From Amoeboradix gromovi (Eukaryota > Sanchytriomycota > Sanchytriomycetes > Sanchytriales > Sanchytriaceae), in NCBI GenBank assembly GCA_018985225.1, contig JADGIF010000097.1, positions 1-20,944 on the forward strand: DNA of 20,944 nucleotides. The letters are read 5' to 3'. Shown piece by piece: positions 1 through 7,228 of this stretch. The notes under the pieces were generated by a model, which saw nothing but the letters and a program-made list of their open reading frames with translations, was not told where the DNA came from and ran no database searches. Position 1 is the first letter of the stretch, and every line of letters begins with the position of its first letter. A program made the position numbers and the translations under genes.

Positions 1-147
1 CTAAGATTTTGATGGATGAAAAGCATTTACACTAAAATAATTTACTTGAACCAGTCAGACTAATTTAATTTACTATCGGTTAAAACACTTGAAATAGTGA
101 TTCAAACTATTTCAGAAGGTTGGTCTAGTTTTTATATTTGATGTCCC
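1..147 (+). repeat. MITE-like TIR element, right end (copy M0, cut by window edge)
   Basis: The last ~30 bases match the right terminal repeat of the element family described at 10289-10783, ending in TTTATATTTGATGTCCC. The preceding ~90 bases match the right part of the 3143-3435 copy, with the shared ATTTAATTTA stretch and a TGAAATAATGACTCAAAC-like stretch. The left end lies outside the window. No coding potential. Confidence 0.75.
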
Positions 148-419
148 AGACATAATATTTTCTTTGAGAATAAATAAAGCAAAAGATTGTACTATTAGCA
201 AGTAATTTAAGATGGAATTCAAGAACAAACTGGATGATTGCTGCATGGTAGACACTTTTCAATGCAATTGCAGCATGATGCAGTGACTGTCTTGGCTTGT
301 CAACTCCTGTAGAACTCCAGTACGTGGGACTCCGATGCGAACTAATTTGGAAGCACAAACTATTATTAGGAAGCAGATAGGGACGATATGACAGCAAAGA
401 ACACATAATTGTGGTATGT
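148..419. other. Intergenic, no supported gene
   Basis: A minus-strand open frame covers much of this stretch, but it runs into the terminal repeat of the MITE copy at 1-147 and shows no domain, signal peptide or family resemblance. I treat it as chance. Confidence 0.5.
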
Positions 420-527
420 GCGCTGCCATTTAGATCAGGTTCTGGGCACTGAAGTGTAAAGAGCGACTGGATTTGTCAGTTTCTGCGCGAGAACACTTGA
501 TTTTTAGGAAACTAGGACTTCAACGAG
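420..527 (+). mobile_element. Fanzor/TnpB-type element, 3' terminal remnant (copy A)
   Basis: Positions 463-527 align base by base with the 3' end of the copy at 1819-2005: both contain TTTGTCAGTTTCT, then a (C)TTGATTTTT-AG-AAACTA core, and end in an AAYGAG terminus (AACGAG here, AATGAG in copy C). The upstream part (GCTGCCATTTAGATCAGG) is too worn to translate. Only the tip of the element is kept. Homology to the better copy at 11924-12565 supplies the family call. Confidence 0.6.
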
Positions 528-729
528 ACGTCCACTTGCTAGTAGGTAATATGAAAAACTCTATGCTTAATAATAGCACTTGATGGTCTTGTTGGTTTTC
601 GAGGCATATATGCAAGTAGATTTGTTTTGTTAGATTCTCTTTCGAGCTTCCTCAGATTACCAATAGCAGACGAAAGTTAATTCTCAAACATCGATTTCAA
701 TACCTGCTTCATTCAATTAACACGCTCGG
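528..729. other. Intergenic, nothing recognised
   Basis: AT-rich spacer between a transposon remnant and the stop codon of the convergent small membrane-protein gene. No tRNA, repeat or ORF of note seen. Confidence 0.5.
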
Positions 730-1089
730 CTAATCGTAATACCTGTAGTAGTTGTTAGAACCAATAAATATAAAAGACATTGAAACGAAGTGTAATCCAA
801 ATAAAATGCAGAGTTTGGCAACATTCGACATGGGAATAACGGATGGAAAATCATCAATGGGAGACAAGATAAATAAAAATGTTATAATCAGCAGGGATGT
901 GCAACATAGAAATATCTTTGCGCAATTAATATATTTTGTTCTTTTTCGAAACAATCCAATAAATCCCAATAAGATTCCAAATGTCACAAAAACTAGATTC
1001 CAAACATTAAAGAATATTATTTGCGTAAACAGCAATAGAATGTAGCCCAGAAAAACCAAAGTTGTCGACACTTGAATAGATAAATTCAT
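730..1089 (-). CDS. Small four-helix membrane protein, 119 aa
   Basis: An ATG-started frame of 119 codons encodes a very hydrophobic protein with about four membrane segments: residues ~8-28, ~29-47, ~58-75 and ~90-111. Short loops contain a basic patch RKRTK (~48-52) and an acidic DD loop. The C-terminal tail is tyrosine-rich (NNYYRYYD). I do not recognise it with certainty. Size, four helices and the pattern FFN..NLVFVTFGILLGFIGLF resemble, very loosely, Got1/SFT2-type Golgi traffic proteins. No AATAAA lies near the stop, unlike most genes here, so the gene may be older or less certain. AT-rich DNA readily gives hydrophobic frames, which lowers confidence. Confidence 0.5.
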   Translation of the reverse strand: MNLSIQVSTTLVFLGYILLLFTQIIFFNVWNLVFVTFGILLGFIGLFRKRTKYINCAKIFLCCTSLLIITFLFILSPIDDFPSVIPMSNVAKLCILFGLHFVSMSFIFIGSNNYYRYYD

Positions 1090-1117
1090 GAACTATGAGC
1101 AAGGGAGCAAATTTAAT

Positions 1118-1351
1118 TTATAATTTTATGAAACCAATCACCTCAAAAACACAAGGTTGGCTAGAGAAGCTGAAAATGCCAGTCAGGGTATTACACAAAT
1201 GATTGAATTCACGTGAGCATTGAGGCGGCATCGAGCATGGATGCATCAATACCAAGCACTTGTTCCTTACTGTCTTAGGATCGCTTTGTATTCCCAAAGT
1301 ACAGTTTGTGTATGTCTCCAAATTACCTTCAGAGTTCCTTACATGCTCCAT
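1118..1351 (-). mobile_element. Fanzor/TnpB-type element, C-terminal remnant (copy B)
   Basis: The 77-codon minus frame contains RNKCLVLMHPCSMPPQ, nearly identical to RNKCLVLMDLCSVPPQ of copy C at 1819-2001, followed in both by a TG(I/F)xSFS stretch. Upstream, NLETYTNC aligns with NLETYTCINC of the zinc ribbon in copy D (12083-12328), and QSDPKTVRN stands where D has DIDRDNMAARN, so the catalytic Asp motif is lost. The usual 3' terminus (TTTTAAYGAG) is not found; the sequence changes near 1140 to a motif shared with 9030-9064. Non-functional relic. Confidence 0.6.
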
Positions 1352-1800
1352 TCAAACAGTAAATTCTTTTGTTACATTCACCAATGTCTTTCCACTTTTT
1401 CTGCACCGGATCTCTATATTTAGACCAGTTTCAATTTTATAAATATAAGAGTATTCTCTGTATCGCTTAGTGATTTAACTAAATTTTGAATGTTCTGCTT
1501 AGAAGAATAGCAGCCATTTGTCTAGATAGGAAGAACTGAATATCAACTTTTTACTAGCTGAGAAATTGTAGAAAAAAACTGTTGGAGCTTTAAATTTTGG
1601 GCTATCGAAATAGTGTTTATATTAAATTAAACAGAGACCTGTGCAGCACCAATAAAAAAACTGTGAATCCCTCATAATACTTGAACATCATAGTAGATAT
1701 CAATTTGAGTTGAACATAACATTTACTGTAATAAAACAACCTGTGCCACTCCAATATTCTCTCTTTCTAATTTTTCCAACTACATAAAAACTCGTCGATG
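1352..1800. other. Intergenic, nothing recognised
   Basis: AT-rich stretch with many short interruptions in all frames. Contains no clear repeat, RNA gene or domain-bearing frame. The right part probably includes worn 5' sequence of the element remnant that ends at 2005. Confidence 0.4.
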
Positions 1801-1818
1801 TTGTTTATCATCAGTTAA

Positions 1819-2005
1819 ATGGTCATTTGGAAGCTAGAAAGAGATCATAAGGCAGCGAGGAACAAGTGCTTGGTATTGATGGATCTATGCTCAGTGCCAC
1901 CTCAGGGTAGTCGAGGTTTGAGCAAGCACCTTAACGGAATGACCGGCTTTGTCAGTTTCTCTGCGAAAATTCTTGATTTTTTAGAAAAACTAGTGTTTTA
2001 ATGAG
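1819..2005 (+). mobile_element. Fanzor/TnpB-type element, C-terminal remnant (copy C)
   Basis: The frame reads LERDHKAARN, which matches the DRDxxAARN RuvC-III/zinc-ribbon ending of TnpB and Fanzor proteins. It continues with CSVPPQGSRG, SFSAKILDFLEK and a stop. The same ending (SIPPQGSASV, FSVDILDFLGN) is readable in the copy at 18332-18825. The first Asp of the DRD motif is replaced (ERD) and no zinc ribbon remains upstream. The 3' terminus is GTTTTAATGAG at about 1995-2005, only 22 nt from the TRM82 start codon, in the same orientation. Confidence 0.65.
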
Positions 2006-2027
2006 GAGGGATTAAGGAACAAACAAA

Positions 2028-2894
2028 ATGATTCTTTGTACTCTGTCTGCAAATGATCAATTATTTGTTTCTGTATGTAACCAAGTGTACGAACTGGATA
2101 CCAATTATAGAGTAATTAAAAAGCTCGAATATGATAGCATTGTGCGTCATTTGGCATGGTTGAATGGGCTGATAGTGAGCTTAGATAATAAGCACTGTAA
2201 CGGGGTAATTTTAAACAAAAGAACTACTTGTCTAACTACTAACGATGATTCTCTGATAATATCGGACAAATCAGGGGATGTGTACGAATTTAATTCTGAT
2301 GGATTAAATCTTCTTCTTGGACATGTTAGCATAACGACTCAAGTACTTGTGCATGGTAATCGAATTTATACGTGTGATAGAGATCGTAAAATAAGAGTTT
2401 CTCATTACCCAAATGCGTACAATATTGATTATTATTGTCTCGGCCATTTAGATTATGTTACTTGTATAGACTTCATAGATGATTTTCTGATTAGTGGAGG
2501 ATCCGAGAGTATGCTCTATATTTGGCAAAATGAAGATCTGATTTCTAAAATTGAAATCCCGCACGGAAATATCCGCAAAATGCTAAAACATCAACGCATG
2601 TTATATTTATTGATTGAAGACAAGAAAATGGTAATAAGGGTTGATTTTGATCGTAGGGCATGTAAGATTATCAATGTTAGTGGGTATCCACTAGACTGCT
2701 GCGTATTTAATTCAAGTATAATAGTAAGTGTGCAGTCCACTTTAATGCTTCACAGTATTAATATTGATACTTTGGAAGTACTCGATATAGATTGTGGATT
2801 TGCAGAGTACAAAATCGAAGAATATCCAAAAGATTTGATTAAACCATCAATCGATTATGTTAACAAGGTGTTGTTAAATGATAAAATACAATAA
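2028..2894 (+). CDS. TRM82: tRNA (guanine-N7)-methyltransferase non-catalytic subunit Trm82/WDR4
   Basis: A 288-aa WD40-type protein. Family-specific motifs follow one another from about residue 85: SDKSGDVYEF, LLGHVS, then CDRDRKIRVSHYP and YYCLGHLDYV, and finally LISGGSESMLYIW. The D-R-D-x-K-I-R-V-S-x-(Y/W)-P stretch followed by CLGH is diagnostic of Trm82/WDR4, the beta-propeller partner that activates Trm8 to make m7G46 in tRNA. At 288 aa it is short for the family (yeast Trm82 is about 440 aa), with reduced loops and N-terminus. Single exon. The ATG follows AACAAA, 22 nt after a transposon remnant. The AATAAA hexamer at 2890-2895 overlaps the stop codon. Confidence 0.88.
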   Translation: MILCTLSANDQLFVSVCNQVYELDTNYRVIKKLEYDSIVRHLAWLNGLIVSLDNKHCNGVILNKRTTCLTTNDDSLIISDKSGDVYEFNSDGLNLLLGHVSITTQVLVHGNRIYTCDRDRKIRVSHYPNAYNIDYYCLGHLDYVTCIDFIDDFLISGGSESMLYIWQNEDLISKIEIPHGNIRKMLKHQRMLYLLIEDKKMVIRVDFDRRACKIINVSGYPLDCCVFNSSIIVSVQSTLMLHSINIDTLEVLDIDCGFAEYKIEEYPKDLIKPSIDYVNKVLLNDKIQ

Positions 2895-2895
2895 A
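2890..2895 (+). terminator. AATAAA polyadenylation hexamer overlapping TRM82 stop
   Basis: The sequence CAATAAATG contains the TAA stop (2892-2894) inside AATAAA. The same arrangement occurs at GPD1, SPT7 and the interrupted gene at 9206-9691. Confidence 0.5.
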
Positions 2896-3142
2896 TGTAA
2901 TTGAATTTTTGTTTTGAAACCCAACTGGAACACCCTCTACATAACCGTCCTATCTAGTTTTACGGAGGCGACTCCTGTTTTCGCTCTAACAAGCTAGGCG
3001 AAATATATATACCACTGGCAATTGGGAGGAAGGGTTTATGATTTGTAGACCAACACCAAATGACTTGAAAATTTGATTTTCATTTTATCATAGCTTTGAA
3101 ATTTGCTGGGCTGCTGTGACTCATTTCCATAAAATAGTAAAT
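2895..3142. other. Intergenic, nothing recognised
   Basis: Short spacer between TRM82 and a MITE copy. No coding frame or RNA gene recognised. Confidence 0.5.
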
Positions 3143-3435
3143 GGGACACAAATATAAAAACTAGACTAACTCGTTTTTAAAGCAGGTGCTCCATATTGTG
3201 GAAATCATTAATAAAAGATCTTCTATTATACCAATTTTCTTTCATTGATTGTATTCCTCTTTTCAAAATAAAAGTAGAACACCCTGCATCTCGTTCAAAT
3301 ATATGAGGTCTTTGAGCATCTAAGCAAAAGATGTAACCAATAAGATTAATTTAATTTAGTACTGGTTAGTACACATCTGAAATAATGACTCAAACTACTT
3401 CAGAAAGTTAGTCTAGTCTTTATATTTGATGTCCC
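3143..3435 (+). repeat. MITE-like TIR element, internally different/shortened (copy M1, 293 bp)
   Basis: Starts GGGACACAAATATAAAAACT and ends TTTATATTTGATGTCCC, its inverted complement. The left ~160 bases match the 10289 and 12588 copies (GGTGCTCCATATTG, AAAAGATCTTCT, TGAGCATCTAAGCAAAAG). The right part instead matches copy M0 at 1-147. The flanks AAAT/ATTT extend the terminal inversion by four bases. No protein is encoded. Confidence 0.8.
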
Positions 3436-3956
3436 ATTTGGTGATTGTTTTATCTTATTTAAATAAATATTTATTAGTCTAGTTTTTATATTTTATGTTC
3501 CTTATTAAAATTGCCTTAATAAAAATAAGTTATGGTCGCTAGTTCTTGATCTTGGTTATTAATTTTTTTGAATGGTCATATCTAGAGCATCTGATTGGGT
3601 AAAAATATGAAATATTCCTAGTCTAATTTTCATAGTGCAATTGTCTTTAAAAACTTTAAACGCCAACAACTATTTACCCGCTTTTTACCCCTATACTCGT
3701 TTTCATAGAGTGTGCCCCATAGCTTACTTTTTTCAAAATGGCTAGGCGTAGTGACCGCTGAACCTTCATTGAATGGTCTGGTATGACTGTCTTCCGTTTT
3801 TTTCCTTTCCATGCAATAGCTACAGAATAAAAGCATAAAGTTTACCAGAATTTTGCTAAGCCAATGAAAAATTATCTTGGTCAAACACAAAATGTTTGAC
3901 CCAAATGTGAAATTACCTGGAAGCTATAATACTAATCTTAATAACTTTATTCATGG
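3436..3956. other. Intergenic with TIR-like fragments
   Basis: Contains a solo TIR-like motif at 3475-3501 (AGTCTAGTTTTTATATTTTA) and two same-strand motifs of a second type: CTAGTCTAATTTTCATAGTG at 3618-3637 and CTCGTTTTCATAGAGTG followed by TGCCCCA near 3696-3719. The latter recurs at 10143-10161 as CTAGTTTTCATAGAGTG. An 86-codon minus frame (3630-3890) overlaps these motifs and shows no recognised domain. Confidence 0.5.
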
Positions 3957-4163
3957 CTAAATTTGCCTCTCGAGAGCTTTCAAAAGTTTGAACTCGTAAC
4001 TGCATTTAGAGTTTACACAAAATCTAATTTGATCTTTAGTTAGAAACCCATTTTTGTACAATGTGAAACAATCCTTTTTCGAAACATGTCCAGAAATGTA
4101 TTCTGGGACCTTGACGATACAAATTGAGTCTGCAAAAGAGAGAGCGAGGAAAAGAAAATTCAT
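3957..4163 (-). CDS. Candidate small secreted Cys-containing protein, 68 aa
   Basis: From the ATG at 4163 the frame gives 68 residues. The first 13 (MNFLFLALSFADS) look like a short signal peptide. The mature part has four cysteines at 15, 32, 49 and 54 (ICIV, KKDC, FCVNSKC), compatible with two disulfides, and is rich in Lys. The frame is also open upstream of the ATG (to 4205) with no further ATG. An AATAAA hexamer lies six nt after the stop, in keeping with the short 3' ends of other genes here, which supports a real gene. No homolog recognised; chance ORF remains possible. Confidence 0.35.
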   Translation of the reverse strand: MNFLFLALSFADSICIVKVPEYISGHVSKKDCFTLYKNGFLTKDQIRFCVNSKCSYEFKLLKALERQI

Positions 4164-4379
4164 TAAGCAAAAGTCTAGGCAGAGTCTAATTATTTCTTTA
4201 GCCAAGATGATTGGATAACATCCAATACACCAAGATCAATACTTTTAGAGAAGCAATACGCTACTGAATTATGGAATCCATTTATCTATGGTAATTGTAA
4301 GATAACAAGCCTTATTGCTTTGGTTTATTTGTCCAAAATTGGGGAGACTGGTAATAAATGTCTTGATTGTTATACATTT
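4164..4379. other. Intergenic, nothing recognised
   Basis: Spacer between the candidate secreted-protein ORF and a MITE copy. May hold the promoter of the former. No specific site recognised. Confidence 0.4.
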
Positions 4380-4830
4380 GGGACATCAAATATAAAAACT
4401 GGACTAACTTTTTGTAGCAACTTGGAACATTATTTTAGCTTTATTAATTTTATGGATTTAGGAGGCGAGTGGATATTCAGCTAGTTGACGAGTATAAAAG
4501 GAAAATAAATATTCTGTACAGCTATTCTCTTACTCTTTCATCCAATCTTTATTTCAAATAAAATATCACTATTACTCTGTAAAAACTAGAATAGATAAGA
4601 GTAATGGTGTTAGTATAACATTACAAAATGACTCTAGATAAGAGTACCGTCTAAGAAGATGCACCTTTTGCTTAGATGCTCAAAGACCTCATATCTAGTT
4701 TTATTTTGAAAAGAGGAATGGAATTAATGAAAGAAATATGGTACAATAGAAGAAGATCTTTTATTAATGATTTCCTCCGTATGGTGCACATTTAAAAGCG
4801 AGTTAGTCTAGCTTTTATATTTGATGTCCC
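4380..4830 (-). repeat. MITE-like TIR element, full copy in reverse orientation (copy M2, 451 bp)
   Basis: Bounded by GGGACATCAAATATAAAAAC and its complement ending TTGATGTCCC. The interior is the reverse complement of the 12588-13104 copy: CTTTATTAATTTTATGGATT, GAGGCGAGTGGA, TGACGAGTATAAAAGGAAAA, and the AGAGTACCGTCTAAGAAGAT segment. No direct target duplication is evident (left flank ACATTT, right flank AGATGA). Confidence 0.85.
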
Positions 4831-5021
4831 AGATGATACGCAATCAAATTGTATTCATTTTGATGATACAGACTTTTAAAAATTATGAAAACTCTATATT
4901 TATCAATATCTTGAATATAAAAAGAATTAAAAAACCAATCGCTGCTATTTAATTACTTAATCATGAGGAATGAGTCGCTGGCCTAAATATCTAAAAAAAC
5001 GTTCAAATTCTTTAATATGCT
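4831..5021. other. Intergenic spacer
   Basis: AT-rich spacer downstream of the 575-aa gene. A variant hexamer ATTAAA occurs six nt beyond its stop on the minus strand. Nothing else recognised. Confidence 0.4.
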
Positions 5022-6749
5022 TTACACAGATTTGATCGCCCATGTCTTTATCGGGTATTGGAGGTTGAAGACTTCTGCCGCTACAGACATCTTTTCCATT
5101 TTTACAAATTCACCTTCTATAATTCTCCATTTTTTTCGTTTTCGTATTTTAGTTTGGTCGTTTAGACGATAGCATTTAACTGTATCGGTCCATTCTTTTC
5201 CGGTAACTTTTTCATAATTCTTATCATGTATGTAACTTGATTTAACCGCAAACGAAGCAACTACATAGTAGTACCCACTATTAGACCTTTGTAAACCCCA
5301 TGTTTTTGCATCATCGAAGTCCCTTTGGAAATATATAGCACTTTCATTAGAATGAAAATCCCCGCCTAAGCTAGTTTCTATAGTCCAAGTGCAGCTAGAG
5401 ATCCAGAGTAACCACGCTCGATTCCCGCTTCCATGAAAAACAATCTCCTCATCATCATTTAAAGCAAATTGAGTTTCAAAGTCAACAAGGCTGTTTTGAT
5501 TTGAATTTACAAAAAAAGGAAGATCTCCATTACAGCACTCGTCATGTATTTTATGATACAGTCCATCACTTGATGAACTAACAGAGTCTGAAATTTCTTC
5601 ATTAACATCAGATTCTTTAATTCCCATTACGAACCCGTTGAATACAAACATGAATGCATCAAGAATTGATAGATTTTCCCATAATTTATACTTGACATTA
5701 ACAGCTTCAAAAAATGGCCCATCACTAATGAGAGAACTGAAAGTTTCAAAGGTATTTGTCTTGATTAAAATATCAATGACAAATTCATATACAACTTCTA
5801 CTGGTAATAGAGTACTGTTTAAATTATAAGAACTCTTCCAATTATCAAATACATTTTTAGAAATATTCATGTCAGTTAACAATTCATCTAAACTTGAATT
5901 GCTAGTCCATTCAAGTTTCAAATACTTCGTTTCTATATTTGGTATAAATCTTTTTCTTAAGTCACCTAAAGTGCTGTATAATTTTACAAATTTGTTATTA
6001 CAACTTATACATTGGGCATTAATGTGATTAATTGATTTAATTTCTGATTCTAATAAAAAATGGTTGCAGGACTTGCAATATCCAGCAAAACCTTTAGAAA
6101 CAGCTTCAATCTCAGTCAAAAATTGTGAACCTCTAGCACTGGGACGTATATATTTCATGTCTTCGTCCTTTGGAATAAATGAAGAATACCATCTATCATT
6201 CATATGTATAACAAACATTTGAAAAGTTATTACATCATCAAAACAAAGCCCTTTGATATCCAGTAATTGAGTACGCAAAAATTCAGTATTCATACCCAAC
6301 TCATTTAATTGTGCTTCAATTATGTTCCAGTCTGTTGCAAAGTTCCATTGTTTTAATGCGTATTGAACTTCCAACACTACACCATTTGGCTTTGAAAGGG
6401 GTATCTGAGAGAATGGTATTGATAAGATGTATAATATCATAGATGTTTCATGGGAAAGTGAATTATGATTATATACAATTTGTGGTTGTAAAACATTAGT
6501 CAAATCACCCAAAGATAACACACCGGCTCTGCCATTAATTAACCCCTTAATGTCACTTGTTGATGCTTTATTATTTTGCATAAAAGACACAATAGAACGT
6601 GCAGCCTTCGTGGATGACTGAATCAAATTTGCGTTACTATTTATTTTCATTTCATTTGCAGTGACACGCTGTATGTTCCAGGACAAATCTTCATCCAAAT
6701 CTTCATCATTAGATTTAAAATGAATTGGAGTAAAATAAAATTTCTCCAT
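5022..6749 (-). CDS. Zinc-ribbon protein with C-terminal ADP-ribosyltransferase-like segment, 575 aa
   Basis: One long ATG-started exon. Residues 1-215 are helical and acidic with no recognised domain. Residues 225-250 hold two CxxC knuckles (C225/C228 and C247/C250) typical of a zinc ribbon. From ~435 the chain reads EIVFHGSG, then GGDFHSNESAIYFQRDFDDAKTWG (broken here as GGDFHSNES + AIYFQRDFDDAKTWG), the layout of fungal ART-like domains: a HG(S/T) on an early strand, then (D)FG/DF...(F/Y)YxxxDFxxAxxW. H439 and Y473 would be the NAD-contacting pair; a clear final catalytic Glu is not assignable. The C-terminus is basic (KIRKRKKW, ~536-543). Substrate and activity unknown. It could be a diverged, non-enzymatic relative. 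An open reading stretch lies just upstream in another frame (6755-6900). Confidence 0.6.
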   Translation of the reverse strand: MEKFYFTPIHFKSNDEDLDEDLSWNIQRVTANEMKINSNANLIQSSTKAARSIVSFMQNNKASTSDIKGLINGRAGVLSLGDLTNVLQPQIVYNHNSLSHETSMILYILSIPFSQIPLSKPNGVVLEVQYALKQWNFATDWNIIEAQLNELGMNTEFLRTQLLDIKGLCFDDVITFQMFVIHMNDRWYSSFIPKDEDMKYIRPSARGSQFLTEIEAVSKGFAGYCKSCNHFLLESEIKSINHINAQCISCNNKFVKLYSTLGDLRKRFIPNIETKYLKLEWTSNSSLDELLTDMNISKNVFDNWKSSYNLNSTLLPVEVVYEFVIDILIKTNTFETFSSLISDGPFFEAVNVKYKLWENLSILDAFMFVFNGFVMGIKESDVNEEISDSVSSSSDGLYHKIHDECCNGDLPFFVNSNQNSLVDFETQFALNDDEEIVFHGSGNRAWLLWISSCTWTIETSLGGDFHSNESAIYFQRDFDDAKTWGLQRSNSGYYYVVASFAVKSSYIHDKNYEKVTGKEWTDTVKCYRLNDQTKIRKRKKWRIIEGEFVKMEKMSVAAEVFNLQYPIKTWAIKSV

Positions 6750-6754
6750 CGAAA

Positions 6755-6900
6755 AAATCTCACCGTTTAGAAAATAAATGATCTTCGTAAGTTATATTAA
6801 ATCTTTTAATTAATGATTCTTTCTTCTCCATCTCTCTTTTGATTAAAATTGAATTTAAAATTTTAATATCATACATCTCGTCTTCAAATTCTTCGTGGGA
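6755..6900 (-). other. Upstream coding-like stretch / uORF of the 575-aa gene
   Basis: Minus-strand frame reading ASHEEFEDEMYDIKIL and then KREMEKKESLIKRF, closed by TGA 10 nt before the ATG at 6749. From its own ATG it is 38 codons. Composition (charged, helical) is protein-like. It could be a regulatory uORF or an upstream exon out of phase because of a frame error. A GTGAG...GGAG segment here is 20 nt but would give the wrong phase if spliced. Confidence 0.35.
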
Positions 6901-7025
6901 TGCATTGCTTATATTATAAATAATCCTTTAAGATGATTAGGGGAAGGAAACAAGCATTATTATTGGACATTGGAAGTAATGAATCTGGTTGTGACTTGAG
7001 TAAATTATAATTTCAAATCTTATAA

Positions 7026-7184
7026 AGTTAGTCTAGTCTTTATATTTGATTAACAATTTTAAAGTGATATAATTGATAGAAATAGTTGGTCTAGTTTTTA
7101 CATTCGATTTACAGTATTATCTTCAAATCAAGATATCTCGGAATGCCTTTTTAAAAGTTACTCTATTTTTCACATTTGGTGTCC
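7026..7184 (+). repeat. Three degenerate TIR-like motifs in tandem
   Basis: Three direct, diverged copies of the MITE right-end motif: 7026-7050 (AGTTAGTCTAGTCTTTATAT), 7084-7108 (AGTTGGTCTAGTTTTTACAT) and 7156-7184 (AGTTACTCTATTTTTCACAT followed by TTGGTGTCC). Spacing is 58 and 72 nt. No element body lies between them. Confidence 0.55.
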
Positions 7185-7228
7185 TATATTTTTCATTATG
7201 ATTAAAATGTAAAATATTTATTGACTAT

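Noticed and set aside
125-406. 93-codon minus ORF
   Set aside because: It ends inside a MITE terminal repeat, has no domain and overlaps no recognised gene signal.
6730-6756. 20-nt intron joining the upstream frame to the 575-aa protein
   Set aside because: Splicing GTGAG...GGAG would place the downstream exon in the wrong frame and it lacks a YTNAY at the position seen in the two proven introns.
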